A stretch of 64,000 nt of DNA from NCBI RefSeq assembly GCF_034190915.1, contig NW_026947485.1:50451019-50515018 (forward strand). Direction: 5' to 3'. The DNA is from Cavia porcellus. Taxonomy: Eukaryota > Chordata > Mammalia > Rodentia > Caviidae. Every line of letters begins with the position of its first letter. Position 1 is the stretch's first letter. Positions 1 to 12,504 of this stretch are shown piece after piece. Under the pieces are notes generated by a model. The model was not told the DNA's origin, searched no databases, and worked only from the letters and a program-made list of their open reading frames with translations. Position numbers and translations under genes: made by a program.

Positions 1-3000
1 ACTGATATATCCTGGAAAACTATATTTCAAAATTAATGGAGAAATAAGACTTCTATGACAAAGAACTAAAGAATTGTAGGGCCACCAAACTAATCTTACA
101 AAGAGTATTAAAAGACTTTCTAGATAGACGTAAAAATGATGACAATTCCAGAAACAACATCAGAAAGAAACTACCATGTAGGGCAAGCAATTAAACAGAA
201 GGGAAAAGTAGGGAACCAACAAAAGGAAACTAACACAACAAAGATAAATGAATACATATTAGTTACAACTTTCTATGTAAATGGCCTCAATTCACCAATT
301 AAAAGAAACAGATTGGTGAATGAATCAAGAAACAGTATGGTATATAGAAGAAACACATTTAAAAAAGAAACATACAGATTGAAAAATCAAGAATGGAAAA
401 CAGCATTCCATGCAACAGGAACCCAGAAAAAAGGAGTAGCTATTATGTTTCAAACAAGTGAACATCAAACCAAAAATGATCAAATGATAAAGATGATCAC
501 TACATACTTGGAAAGGGAAAAATTCAAGAGGAAGAGACAACAATCATAAGTATATATGCACCAAATATGAGAGCACCCAACTATATAAGACAAATATTAA
601 CAGACATGAAAAATCAAATAAGCAATAAGACAACTGTAATGAGAAAGTTTAATACCTCATTGTCATAAAGAGATAGATCAACTAGACAAAAAAAAAATTA
701 GCAAAGAAATGGCAGAACTGAATCACCCATTTGAATAAATGGACTTAAGAGACATTTACAGAATATTCCACTATCAACATCAGAATACACTTTCTTCTCA
801 CCTGCACATGGTACATTCTCTAAAACAGATCATATACTAATCCATAGAACATCCTTAAGCAAATGGAAAGGAAATGAAATTGTTCCATATATGTTATCTG
901 TATCATAGTACAATGAAACTGGAAATTAATGGTGAAAAAAACCACAAAAATTCAAAAACACATTGAAATTAAATAACATCATCCTAAATCACCAATGAGT
1001 CAAAGATGAAATTAAAGAAGAAATTAAAAAACATCTACAATCAAACAAAAATACAAATATAATATACCAGAATCTGTAGGATGCAATGAAAGTAGTCTTC
1101 AGTGAGAAATTAATAGCAATCAATTCTCACATCAGGAAAACAGCCTAATACTGTACCTCAAGCTTCTAGAAAAAGAAGAGCAAGTCAAGACCAAAACTAT
1201 AATTTATATAATTTTAAAGATCAAAGCAAAAATTGATGCAATTAAGACTAAGAAAACAATACAAAGACTTAATGAATCAAAGAGTTATTTCTTTGAAAGA
1301 ATAAACAAAATTGATAAACTTCTAGCCAACCTTATTTTAAAAGGGGCAGAAAAAACTTAGATTCATGCAATGAGGAATGAAAAGGTTGAAATCACTGTAG
1401 ATTTTGTGGAAATTCAAAGATCATCAATACCTGCTTCAAAAAACTTTACTCATATTGGATGAAAAACAGAAGAAATGGACAGATTCTTAGAAACATATGA
1501 ATTACCAAAGCTGAATCAAGAAAATACAAAACTTCTGAATAACTCAATATCATTTAATAAAACTAAAAATGTAGTTTAAAATTTACTGACAAAGAAAAGC
1601 ACAGGTCCTGATGCATTCATGGCTCAATTCTGTAAGAAATTTAGAGAAGATTTAATGGCAATACTCCTCAAACTCTTTAATGAAATTGAAAAGGAAGCAA
1701 TTCTCCCTAATGCATTCTTGGAGGCAAGTATTAGCCTAATACCAAAATCAGAAAACAGCCCAACCAAAAAGGAGAACTATAAGTCAATCTCTATAAAGAA
1801 CATTGATGCAAAAATTCTCAATAAAATACCAGCAAATAGAATGCAGCAAATCATCAAGAAGATTATATATCATGACCAAGTGGGATTTATCCTAGGAATG
1901 CAAGGATGTTTTTAACATATGCAAATCAATAAATGTAACACACCACATCAACAGAGCCAAAGATAAAAATCACATAATCATCTCAATAGATACAGAAACA
2001 GCTTTTAATAAATCCCAACACTTATCACGATGAAAACCCTACTGAAAAACTGGAATAGATGTTCTCTACTTCAATCTGATAAAAGCTATCTAAGACAAAC
2101 CAACAGCCAAATGGACAATAAAAAAGCATTCGCCCTAAAATCAGGAACAAAATAAAGATGCCCACTATCACCATTCTGATTCAGTATAGCTCTGAAAGCA
2201 TTAGCCAGAGCAATTAGAGAAAAGACAGAAATAAAAGGAATAACAATAGGAAGAGAAGTTAAACTATCATTATTCACAAATGACGTTTACTCTACATGAG
2301 ACCCCAAAAACTCCACCAAAAGACTTCTAGAATTAAAAACCGAATTCAGTCACTTAGCTGGATAGAAAATCAACATCAAAATTCAATAGTCTTCCTACAC
2401 ACAACAACAAACTCACTGAGAGAGAAATTAGGGAAACCACACCCTTCATAATAGCATCCAAAAAAAAAATGAAATACTTATCAATCCAACAAAGGAAATA
2501 AAAGATCTATACATTGAAAACCACAGCACTCTGGAAAAAGGTATCAAGAAGGATACCAGAAAATGGAAAGATATCCCTTGTTCAGGGGTAAGAAGAATGA
2601 ACATTATGAAAATGACCGTACTCCAAAAACTATTTTACAGATTTAATGCAATCCCAATCAAAATACTGTTAGCATATCACACAGATCTAGAGAAAACATT
2701 CCTCAAATACATCTGGAAACAGAAGACACCTAGTTCTGGGTAAGAAAGCAGGAAGCATTACAATCCCTGACTTGAAATTATATTACAAAGCTACTGTGAC
2801 AAAATCAATATGGCACTGGTAAAAGAAAAAAAAAAAAAAACACCAGACCTGAGGATCAGTGGAACAGACTGAAAGATGCAGACACAACTACAAACACACT
2901 CAGCCACTCTTTCTTTGACAAAGAGGCCAAACATGTTTACTGGAAAAAAGATAGTCTCTTTAATAAATGGTACTGGAAAAACTTGGTTTCCACATGCTGA

Positions 3001-4178
3001 AGACTAAAATTATCCATGTGTCTATCACCATATACTAAAATCAAACATGGATTTCATCTGATTAAAAAGATTTTGCACATCAAAAGAAATCACCAAAAGA
3101 GTGAAAGGACAACCCATAGAATGAGAAAAAATTTTAGCCAACTGTCCCTCAGACAAAGAACCTTTATCTAAAACATATAAAGAATTGAAAAAAATCAGGG
3201 CCCCCAAATTCAAAGACCCAATCCAAAAATGGGCATCTGAGATGAATATGCACTTGTCAAATGAAGAAATACAAATGGCAAATAAATATATGAAAAAATG
3301 TTCAACATCATTGATCATTTGAGAAATTCAAATTAAAACAACACAGATTTCATCTCACTGCAGAAAGAATAGTTATCATCAAGAAATCAACCAATAACAA
3401 GCGCTAGAAGGACTGTGGTGAAAAAGGAACCCTACTCCATTGTTGGTGAGAGTGTGGACTCATGTAAACACTGGAAATCAGTGTGGCAATTCCTCAAAAA
3501 GCTAGGACTGGAGATCCCATTCAACCCAGCTATTCTCCTTCTGGGTATTTTCCAAGAAGAACTGAAGACATCACACCACAACAATATGTGTGCACTCATG
3601 TGTTTATAGCAGCATAACTTGTAATAGATAAATCTTGGAAACAACCCAAATGCCCATCAACTGAGCAATGGATAAAAAAAGATGTGCTATTTTTACACAA
3701 TAGAATACTACTCAGCGGTAAAGAAACATAAACTCAAGGCTTTTATAGGCAAATGGATGCAACTTGAGACCATACTCATAAATGAAATAAAACAGACTTG
3801 CATGTATAAACATCATATTGTCTCCCAAGTGTAAAAAATTGAAAGAGTAAATAAGATCCAAAGTTTTTAATAGATATTGTGCAAGCGAAAGGAGAAGAAA
3901 CTGCAAATGAACAACTGGAATGGGTAAAAGGAGAAAAAAAAGAAGGGAAAATAATACATATACATATATAATAGGTAATTATACTACTATTCTCTATTAG
4001 TTCATCGAAAAGCATAATTTGTGCTTACATTGTTTGATCAACTTTTCCTGCCTGTATTTTGTAATCTGAGCAACTACTTTGAAGTCAACAATGTACAATG
4101 TATTAACCATTGCTAATCACCTATTATCTTGTTTTGAAATTCTGCCCCGTTTTTATTCTTTTTTCTTTTTAAAATAAG
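1..4178 (+). mobile_element. Decayed L1 retrotransposon, entering from the left edge
   Basis: The sequence is collinear with the young L1 at 23588-30276, starting in the C-terminal part of ORF1: ACTGATATATCCTG at position 1 matches about 25169. It runs through ORF2 and into a short 3' UTR ending near TTTTTAAAATAAGCG. Numerous stops and indels break both frames. Surviving pieces include an endonuclease-region frame at 136-549 and a reverse transcriptase piece at 1619-1915. At 2273-2284 the polymerase motif reads F-T-N-D instead of F-A-D-D, so the first catalytic aspartate is lost. The C-terminal part (about 3400-3650) still encodes the [14 protein letters not shown] region. Same family as the 23.6-kb copy but clearly older. 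The element extends beyond the window. Confidence 0.93.
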
Positions 4179-4636
4179 CGTATCTAGTGGCAGTTTTTCA
4201 GCAAAAGAGATCATGTGAACTTATGAGAAAAACCAAGGCAATTGGAATGTGCAGTGATATCTGTACACTGTTTTAGTCTCCTTTTGAATTCTTGAGTATT
4301 ATGTACAGTACATCTTTCCTTTATGCCCTTGCATCATTCCTTCAATTCCTCATAACAGGCATAAATTAAAAAGCAAAAACAAAACAACTCTAGCTTATGT
4401 TTTATTTAGAAATACTTAATATGCCCCGAACAGTCTCCTGCCCCCTGTGTCACAGTTAGTCCCTCCTTAGCCACCTGTTTCCGTAAACACTTGTGGGGCT
4501 GTGTGAAGAAAAGGTATTCAGGCCCCCCCATTCTTAGCCATGTGTTGCCAAGTGAGTTTAAGGGTACCTGAATTACAGAGCAAGACTTTGTCTCAAAACA
4601 AAATAAAAACAAACAGAAAGGAAGAAAAAAAAAGCC

Positions 4637-4663
4637 AACAACAACAACAACAACAACAAAAAA
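4637..4663. repeat. (AAC)n microsatellite
   Basis: About eight AAC units follow an A-rich tract. They lie just after a short B1-like end (GACTTTGTCTCAAAAC), so they probably grew from a SINE tail. Confidence 0.8.
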
Positions 4664-5484
4664 CTAAGGATCTGTCTGCCCCACTCAGTGTCTGTATATT
4701 CACTGGATGAGATTTTTCACTGTAGCATTAATTACTGTGGCTCAGTGGGGAAGGTCACTATCCTTGAGAGAAGTTACAGAGGCCCTGATAATAGGAAGAA
4801 GCTGGCCAGAGTCACTGATCCCAACCCTGCCAACTCATGCTGTGATAGCACCTGTCACCTGGCTTCCTTCTGTGAAGATGCTGAGGTGGTGCTCAGAATG
4901 CATCATTTTTAAAAAGCTCTCCAGATAATTCTGATGTCATTTCTTCACTCACTGGATCTTCTGTGCAGTCAACAAATACTCTGTAACTATTTACCGTGGA
5001 ATTAGATATGCAAAATATATGAGTACATGAAAACACAAATATGATCACTTGACGTATGATGTTTGTAAGCTAGGGAAAAAACAAATGATCACACAAATAA
5101 AATATAATTATAAACTGTGGCAGGAATGGTTCATGCTCTAGACTGGCCAAACTTGACCTAAGCCATGGCCAAATGGAAAAGGAAAAAAATAGCCTTTCTC
5201 AGAAGGTTGTTATCATCTCTATGTCTACCTCTCACTTTTCTCTGTTCTTCTTTTCCTTTCCTTTTTCTTCTCTTTGCTTTGCCCCCTGCTTACCCAGCCC
5301 CTGGGTCTGTCAAAAGTGAAAATATGAACTGATGCACTATCCATTTTCCTAGGCAACACCTTTATGAGAGACAGAGTGATGTTGGGGCAATGCAGAGTAA
5401 ATTTAATTTCCAGAGTTCATTCTATCTTTATTTATTCGCAAGGTGACCTGAGCTAGCTATTCCTGGATGCTTCACACTTAGGTC

Positions 5485-5905
5485 TTGTTTTAGTTACTTT
5501 TCTCTCATTGGTGGGACAAAACACTGGACACCCAAAATAAAGGAAGGAAACATTTATTTAGCTCACTGTTTATAGAAAGTTTCAGTCCATAATCAGCTGG
5601 CTCCAAGACAGGCTAGCATAGCACAGAGGCAACATTTCAAGGCAACAGCCAAAGCAAAAAGGAGAAAACAAGCCTCTTCTCCTTCCTTATATTGTATGCA
5701 GGCCATCTCCCTCACCCTGGGCCCCCATCCAGGGCAGGTAGAGCACTCAGAAAATCTCCTTGCCCATCTTAGCAGATTACAGCTTCTTAGGCTAAATGAG
5801 CCTCAGTTCCTTCTCATTTTCTACAGGATCCCTAGGCATGTAGAACCCACAGCATCTCTCTCATTCTATGTTCTAGAGCCGAGACAAGCTGCTTCTTAAC
5901 TAACA
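5485..5905 (-). mobile_element. MaLR/MT-like LTR fragment, minus orientation
   Basis: The plus strand reads TTTTAGTTACTTTTCTCTCATTGGTGGGACAAAACACTGGACACCC..., then a TTTATTTAGCTCACTGTTTATAG and CAGTCCATAATCAGCTGGCTCC pattern. This layout is shared with the antisense LTR at 16873-17290 and with 47733-48105. Only about the first 220 bases align well; the right boundary is a guess. Confidence 0.5.
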
Positions 5906-6811
5906 CAGCTTGACATTTATTTGCTGCTTCTCACACCCTAAGAGCCCTTTTAATCAAGTTTCCCCAAGTCTTTCTTTCACCCTTATCCCCAGAATCAGTT
6001 ATTTGGATAATCCGTAGATACATGTATCAATTAAAATGCTACCTGAAAGACAGGTTCAGTTCTTGTCATTGGATGGGAGTGAGATGAAACAGCTTGTGCT
6101 GAGCCGGCAGAGGGACAGCAGCTTCAAGTTAAGCAAGAACCACAGGAGAAAGCTCCTGGATGGATATGGTTGCAGGAACAAAAGGGAAGAATGAGACAGG
6201 TGCTACAACAAACTCACTGCTGGTTTCAATTTCTGAGATCAGAACGACCAGTGACAGCTAGTAAAATACATCTCTATTTTTAAGCACATCAGTATACAAG
6301 AAAGCAGTATTTGCCAAATGATTTTAATTCCTTTGTAAATTTTTTCAGTTGACTTTTCCTTCATGGAGAAAATGTAGATTTTTGGGGAGGGGAGGCTGTT
6401 TCTATTTCTCTTCTACCATGAGAGCAAATGCATAATTTCAGTCTCCCACATAGGAATCCTGAGGTCCCCAACGAAATTTCCTCAGGGGCAGCCTTATACC
6501 ATGCATTTTCATAACAGGCTATCAGAACATTGCTCAGAGGAGAGCATTAAGGTAATTGTCTCCTTAGTGCCAAGAAACAAACCACCAAGCAGTCTACATT
6601 CACAGTTACTCTGCAAAGCTCCTGGCCCTTTACCTAGTGCTGCTTCTCCCTGAAGTGTACACAGCATACAATAGTAATTGCATAAAAACCTCATCCTGGA
6701 TTCAATTTAAGACCTGGCAAAGCAGTGTCAACAATCTCTAAAGCAGAAGCTTAAAGCTATCAATAGCTATTTGTTCACATTGCCACTACTATGCCTTCAG
6801 TATAGTCTTTT

Positions 6812-6972
6812 TTTTTTTTTTTCTTACAGTAATGGAGATTGAATGCAGGGCCTTCATACTAAGCTACATCCGCAGAACTTTTTAAAAATTTTAATAGTGT
6901 CTCACTAAGTCATTTAGTTGCCCAGGTTGGGCTTGAATTACAATCCTCCTGCCTCAGCCTCCCAGCCTTTCA
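6812..6972 (-). mobile_element. B1-ID composite SINE (B1-dID type), minus strand
   Basis: The plus strand begins with a T-run (the reversed A-tail), then an inverted ID-like part (GGAGATTGAATGCAGGGCCTTCATACTAAGCTACATCC). An inverted B1 part follows (GTCTCACTAAGTCATTTAGTTGCCCAGGTTGGGCTTGAATTACAATCCTCCTGCCTCAGCCTCCC). In its own sense the order is B1 then ID then poly(A). Confidence 0.75.
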
Positions 6973-7734
6973 AAATATTCCTACATGGAAGATTTTCCTC
7001 TGCTCCTGGGGTATTTCTTCTGCTTCTGGAGAATGCTGCAAGGCAAATGGACCATAAGACAGCCCAGGAGTGATCATCATTTTTAGCAGCTACCTCATCA
7101 GCCCAGATCTGCAAAGGCATCACAATCTAGGGAAATCCCTTTACTGCTAAGGGACTTCACCACCCCTGAGTTAGAAAGGAAAATGACCACCAGGCCTGTC
7201 TTATCAGAGTGAAAGAAAATAGTCTACACTACATTAATTAACTTATGCCCCCTTAAGTCCACACCACAGACCGCCAGTGTAAAACCTGCTGTCTGTTCAG
7301 CAGGCTAGAAAACCAGCTGGGAACTTCATCAGAAAGGCAATGAAATGAGTGGTAAAAGCACAGGGTGCCTGTGTGACCTACGGCAGTTTACTAGCTTTCC
7401 TACTGTTGAAGTTTATAGCTGGATGACACCCAAAGAACTTCACGGACTCAAAGGTGAGGCTTCTGAAAGGTGAATGAATTACAGGGCCATAAAACCAGAT
7501 GTGATGTTAGGCCACGGGGCTGGCTGGAAAAGGTGGACTCCAGGGGACGTGACTTGGAAGAGTTCATCTCTCTTGCAGATGCCTTCGAGCGACCAACTAA
7601 TTCTACAAACCATGAGACAAAATTATGGGCGTGTAGTATTTTGTCTCACTCACAAGTGACTAAAACACCTACTTAGCCAGGCTACAAGAAAAACAGAAAC
7701 AACACTAACATTGACATAAAGGGTGAATGAGTTA

Positions 7735-7800
7735 ACATAAAAAGTGCGTTAGATCCGTGCCTGGCACACAGTAAACATCACCTAAGCAAGGTTCTTAAGT
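7735..7800 (-). repeat. MIR fragment
   Basis: GATCCGTGCCTGGCACACAGTAAACATCACC resembles the antisense MIR segment around GTGCCTGGCACATAGTAAGCGC. Short and diverged. Confidence 0.4.
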
Positions 7801-10289
7801 GAATATATCCTCAGAGGAAAAATGCACAAAACCTATTCTTCTACATCAGAGTGAACTAATCTTTCAGTATAAAGCTGTATTCAAAAATTCACTTTTTTCT
7901 GTTTAATAAACAAAAAAATTCCAAAATATTTTAGAAACGAAATGCTAAAATATTATATACAATGTAAATGATAACCATTATATGAAGACTTACACTACAT
8001 CCCACGGAACCCAAAAATATAGAGGCTAAAAGACTGCCTTGTTTTCAGAAGATACTTATTAAGAATTTATCACGCTTGTGAAAGCATTTTAAAGTCTGCT
8101 GTTTCCCAGTCCATTTAGAATATTAAAGTGGGAACCTGAAAATGTTGGTTCAAGGCCTGACTTTGCCAAAACTAACCACAAGAGTTTAGCCAGAACACTT
8201 TCTTTTCTTTCCCATGAAAGTCTCAAATTTCCCTCCTGAAAAATAGAGGATTTGGACTAAATATAGGGTTCCAGAAAGTCAAATTTCCCAGATTCTTCCC
8301 AAGTATTCTCTTCTACTACCCATCTCATCAAACTAAGAAAACTTATTTTCTCTTTGCATTTGTCTACCTACCCATTGTCTTCTTTAGCATAATTTTTGAT
8401 TCATTAGTACAGTTTCATGCATAGCTCTAAATAGCAAGTATATGGCTTCTTAGTGAATCTTCTATTTAATGAAGAAAATTAGAAACCTTTGAAAACTCAT
8501 TCTCATATCATATTTATTCCAATTTTTTTCTGTGGTTTTCTGGCAAAACACTTTATGCCTGCTTCAATCCACCAAATCCTCTCTCAGGTCATTGTCCTCT
8601 GGCCTGGGTCCCCTACACTGGAGAGTTTTTAAGAGATTATCTGAAGTTTCTCTCTTCTAAATTCATTATTCTAAATTGGACTTCAACACCTCTGTTTTTC
8701 TTTTGGACATTTTATGTCATTACCCTAGCAGTTCAACAGAAGTAAACTACTGAAGTTGTTGGTTTCCTAAGCTAGTAGATCCCAACCTCTAGGATTTAGT
8801 CTATTGAAATCTTTTCAACTTGCCTTTTCCCATTAACAAATCTGAAGACAAATCTGATGTAGTTAAAGCTTCTTTGCCTGGCAATTAAAGTAAAATAATA
8901 CCACTATCATTTCAGAAAGAGATTTCAATATTAAAGAACAGGAGGAAACATAAGTTTAAAATGAAATATACTTCTTAAATACACTCATTTAAAAATTAAC
9001 TTCCTAGGTTTATGAACAACTCTCTACAATGTGCTTATTTTTCTTTGTCATTACAAAACAGCAAGAACTTTGAAAACACATTATTGATGGACAGTACAGC
9101 AGCAACATGGCACAAACTACTAAATGTATTTGAACCCATTTTAATATACTTTAATATTCTTCCCCTCACTTTGGGTTGGGTTTTTGTTTGTTTGTTTTTG
9201 CCAGAATTAAACTTTCTACTTGAATTTCTACTGATATAACCACATTGACATGGCTTCTGCTGTTACTTTTCATATTCGTCTTTCGGTAACTTCAATTTTA
9301 AACATCTCACGCTTTGTGTTCAACAGTCCATGTGATACAACAGACCAAAATGAACCTGTATCTGCTCTCATCACAAAAGGATGCTCCCCACACTACTACC
9401 ATCCTTTCAATGTGCAGATTTCTGCCCTGTCTCGTATACTTTTCTCTATCTTTTTTACTGTGGCCCCTGATAAGTTTTTGAAAACCTCCATTCTAAGCCT
9501 ATTTATGCTCTTTACTCCACGTTTATGCTCTTTTTTCTAAAATCCTTATTCCCTTGATCATCCATTTCCCTGATTATCCATTTTCCTTAACATCATCTCT
9601 GTAACACTTTTATGCCTGTGTTACAGGCACGAAAAAAATCTTTTTAATCCTTATTCTCTTTAAAGCCATTTAATTATGTTACAGTGACCTCCCGAGTTTA
9701 AATGGTCCCATGTGACATTACTAAAATGAACTACCTGCAGCTATTACCTGCATAAAATAATGGAGCCACATGGATGATAATCATACTACTCTTTACATAT
9801 TTGGAATTCTTTTAAGGAAATAAGAAAGAAATAATTGCAAATTTGAAAAGAGAAAATAAAATGAAGGAGAAAAATCCTTACATTTGCCACACTGGATTTC
9901 AATACCTTGAGCTATATTTCTACTGACCTTGATTTGTCCAATAATCCATTTTGATGAGGGAGATAAAAAATATTTTAGCTGAACAGAGCCACATTTATTT
10001 TATAGTATCTTAGACACTAAAATTTGATATAGGACTGTATCCTCCCTTCTTGTCTGTTTTACTTATATCTGTCTTACCCTGTCAGTAGAGTAATATATGG
10101 TTACATAAACATTTTTTCAAATACCTCTGAATATCCAACCTGGGTTGTGAAAGGCTGAAGACTACCCAGCATGTACATGTGTACAACACAATAACTACAA
10201 GTTAGTGGTGTATATTCTTCCAGGTTTTTCTTATATAACACATATTACTAATCAGTACATTTTTAAATGGGAAGGATTCCACCACTTAC

Positions 10290-10372
10290 CAAAATAAGCC
10301 CTGATATTAGCGAGGAAGTGCCTGTCAGGGCCACGTAGAACTTCGGTGTTAATGTGTTCAAAAACATGCTCA
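10290..10372 (-). CDS. ST7: ST7 internal coding exon (exon 2, [12 protein letters not shown]...)
   Basis: Read on the minus strand, a pyrimidine-rich tract ending in TTCTTCTAG is followed by an 83-bp exon and then the donor GTAAGT. Two bases (TG) complete a split codon, which fits the GTG valine at the exon 1/2 junction of mammalian ST7. The next 27 codons are open and read [17 protein letters not shown] followed by [10 protein letters not shown]. This is the conserved N-terminal segment of ST7 at about residues 52-78, and it ends in phase 0. The paralogue ST7L has VFLNSLTPK and GLIF here, so ST7 fits better. ST7 is a multi-pass membrane protein originally proposed as a tumour suppressor; this exon covers most of its second hydrophobic segment (FYVALTG...SGLIL). 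A Met codon two codons into the exon could serve alternative starts. A longer overlapping frame on the same strand (10252-10518) is not the ST7 frame. Neighbouring exons lie outside the window. The match rests on remembered family sequence, not on a search. Confidence 0.93.
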
Positions 10373-11013
10373 CTAGAAGAAACAAAAAAGGAGAATAAAG
10401 AATGTGTGAGTGTGTAAGTAAAACTAATCCTTTCAATTTTCTTTCTGGTGAAATCATTTGTTTCTGACAACAAGAATTTGTAGAACCACATCAAAGTCCC
10501 ATTAAAATGACTAACCATTATATACTAAAAACTAGATGTCATTATATAGACTAGAAAATAAGGCATGCATATGGCAAAAGAGCAGCTTTTCAGTTTCTAG
10601 CCCCCAAAACTATTGGTATGATTGCTTTTCATGGGTGCACAAACCCTGAATAATTCATCAAAGTTTAATCTAACATTGACTGTCAGGTACCTTCCTGATC
10701 AATTCCCACCACTCTGATCGCATCAACTATATAGTTAATTATATATTTTAAAGATCTAAGAAGCTGTCAGTCAAAAAGGGTAAGTCCTCCTACATGTGTT
10801 TTTTAAGACCATAATGAGCCAAAAAGCAGTATTTCAACCTTATGACAAATGGAAAACTATTATATTAAATATATGGCTATCAAATATTATTAAAATATGG
10901 TTAACTCTACGAAAAAAAAATTTTATGTATCAGTAAGTTAAAAGACTTACTGAAAATAACTGGATTGACTCACCCTTTTGGCCAGAACCACCATCTTCCA
11001 GTAATTTGCCAAA

Positions 11014-11474
11014 ATGATGAACACAGAGGGAAAGAGAAGGGGAGCCTGGTATATGTTCTCTAGGCCTTTTAGAAAACATGGGGTTGTTTCTTTGGCTACA
11101 TACATGCCAATCTACAAAAAGGGTGATACTGTAGACATCAAAGGGATGGGTACTGTGGAAAAAGGAATGCCACACAAATGTTACCATGGCAAAACAGGAA
11201 GAGTATACAATGTTGCCTAGCATGCAGTTAGCATTGTTGTAAACAAGCAAGTTAAGGGTGAGCTACTTGCCTAGAGCATTAATGTGTGTATTGAGCGTAT
11301 TAAACACTCAAAGAGTGTCAAGGAAAAAGATCAGAAAAAGAAGGAAGCCAAAGAGAAAGGTACCTGGGTTCAACCAAAGCACTAGCCTCCCCTACCTGGA
11401 GAAACTCACTTTATGAAAACCAATAGGAAGGAGCTGGAGTTACTGAACTTATTTCCTATGAATTCATGGCATAA
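11014..11474 (+). pseudogene. RPL21: RPL21 processed pseudogene
   Basis: An intronless copy of the 60S ribosomal protein L21 message. Starting at 11014 the frame encodes [19 protein letters not shown], then [20 protein letters not shown] and [16 protein letters not shown], which are hallmark L21 segments. A stop (TAG) replaces the codon after this at 11218-11220. Beyond it the frame is further broken by small deletions, but HAVxIVVNKQVK-like, RIEHIKHS-like, [12 protein letters not shown] and final YEFMA-plus-stop segments are still readable, ending at TAA 11472-11474. Total length 461 bp against 483 bp for an intact 160-residue frame, so roughly 22 bases are missing. The absence of introns and its position inside an ST7 intron, antisense to ST7, mark it as a retrocopy and not a functional ribosomal gene. 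No obvious poly(A) tail remains. Confidence 0.93.
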
Positions 11475-11907
11475 GCTAGGGATTGAGCTCTGCCATTAGG
11501 TACCTAATTGGCAGTTAGGTGTTCTAGGCCTTACTTAAACAAATAAAATCATCCTGTGTTGTAAGAATGGTTTTCTTAATTGAACAGGTGTGGTGCCTTT
11601 ACCTCAGAAACAAATATTTGGAGCAGATTTTCATTCTGCCATTGTGTTGGGTCTTTACTTTTCAGTGTTTTTCCTTCTGAAAGATACTGCTGAGGTATTG
11701 TGTAGGTATATATCAAATGGCCAAATATTTATGAAATATTTATATTGGCTTGAAGATCCTGTAAATCACCTTGGGGAAAAGATGTATCAAAATAATATGG
11801 AAGCAGTTATATAAATGGAAGTCCATTTCAGTTAAATTGCTTAAAACACACGCACACACAGAATAACTAGACTGAATGAAAAAATAATAAATCAATAAAC
11901 CACCAAA

Positions 11908-12104
11908 TGTCAGGCACTCTGGTGCATACTATAATCCCATTACACTGGGAGGCTGACACAAAAGAATCACAAATTTAAATCCAGCCTGAAAACTTAGCAA
12001 CTTATTGAGATGTTGTCTCAAAATAAAAATTAAAGAAGGGCTGGAAATGTAGCTCACTATGAAGGCCCTGAGTTCAAATCAATCTCCAGTATCTCAAAAA
12101 TAAA
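11908..12104 (+). mobile_element. B1-ID composite SINE (B1-dID type), plus strand
   Basis: A B1-like left part (GTCAGGCACTCTGGTGCATACTATAATCCCATTACACTGGGAGGCTGA... ending TTGTCTCAAAATAAAAATTAAAG) is joined to an ID-like right part (GGGCTGGAAATGTAGCTCACTATGAAGGCCCTGAGTTCAAATCAATCTCCAGTA) and an A-rich end. Confidence 0.8.
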
Positions 12105-12504
12105 CCCCTGAAAATAAACACTCATTGTTAGGTACCTTCCTGAGCAATTCCCTGATCATACCAAATACAGAGTTAATTGAGTGGTTTGCTAATTATATAT
12201 TTTATAAATGTATTTTAAGTTTTCATTTTTAGGTACTGCACAAAACTCATTATTTTCAAAATAATTCAATCTGTTAATAATAATAAACAATTTAATAATC
12301 CAAACAATCTATTCTTAAAAATAACTTCAGTAGACTCTGCAAGGACATTCACAATTCTTTATTGAATTTGTTTGTAGAAGGGACTCACAACCGATCTACT
12401 TTAGAATAAAAGTCATTAGAAATAGAACCATCCTTTATCAGCCAAGAAAACAAATGTCACCAAAATGATCAAAGATTCCACGTTTAACTCATTCAATAAA
12501 TATT

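Larger units (their letters stand above)
1..10289 (-). other. ST7: ST7 intron downstream of the 10290-10372 exon (partial)
   Basis: This segment runs from the donor GTAAGT at 10289 to the left edge. I looked for the next ST7 exon, which should begin with codons for IFEWWYF, and did not find it. Contents are an L1 (1-4178), an AAC microsatellite, an LTR-like piece (5485-5905), a B1-ID SINE (6812-6972) and a MIR fragment near 7740. In 4179-5484, 5906-6811 and 6973-10289 I see otherwise unassigned AT-rich intronic sequence with no convincing exon. A short B1-like end occurs near 4575-4610 and a possible MER5-like DNA transposon scrap near 4880-4940. Confidence 0.85.

Noticed and set aside
4400..4612. 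68-residue minus-strand frame with a tract like FCFETKSCSVIQ
   Set aside because: This is the usual false peptide from a reversed SINE end (GAGCAAGACTTTGTCTC).
9012..9540. 75- and 96-residue plus-strand frames
   Set aside because: Adjacent chance frames in AT-rich intron, with no known motif and no convincing splice sites.
10252..10518. 88-residue minus-strand open frame overlapping the ST7 exon
   Set aside because: It reads through the splice sites in a frame different from ST7; the ST7 frame and its splice phase explain the sequence better.
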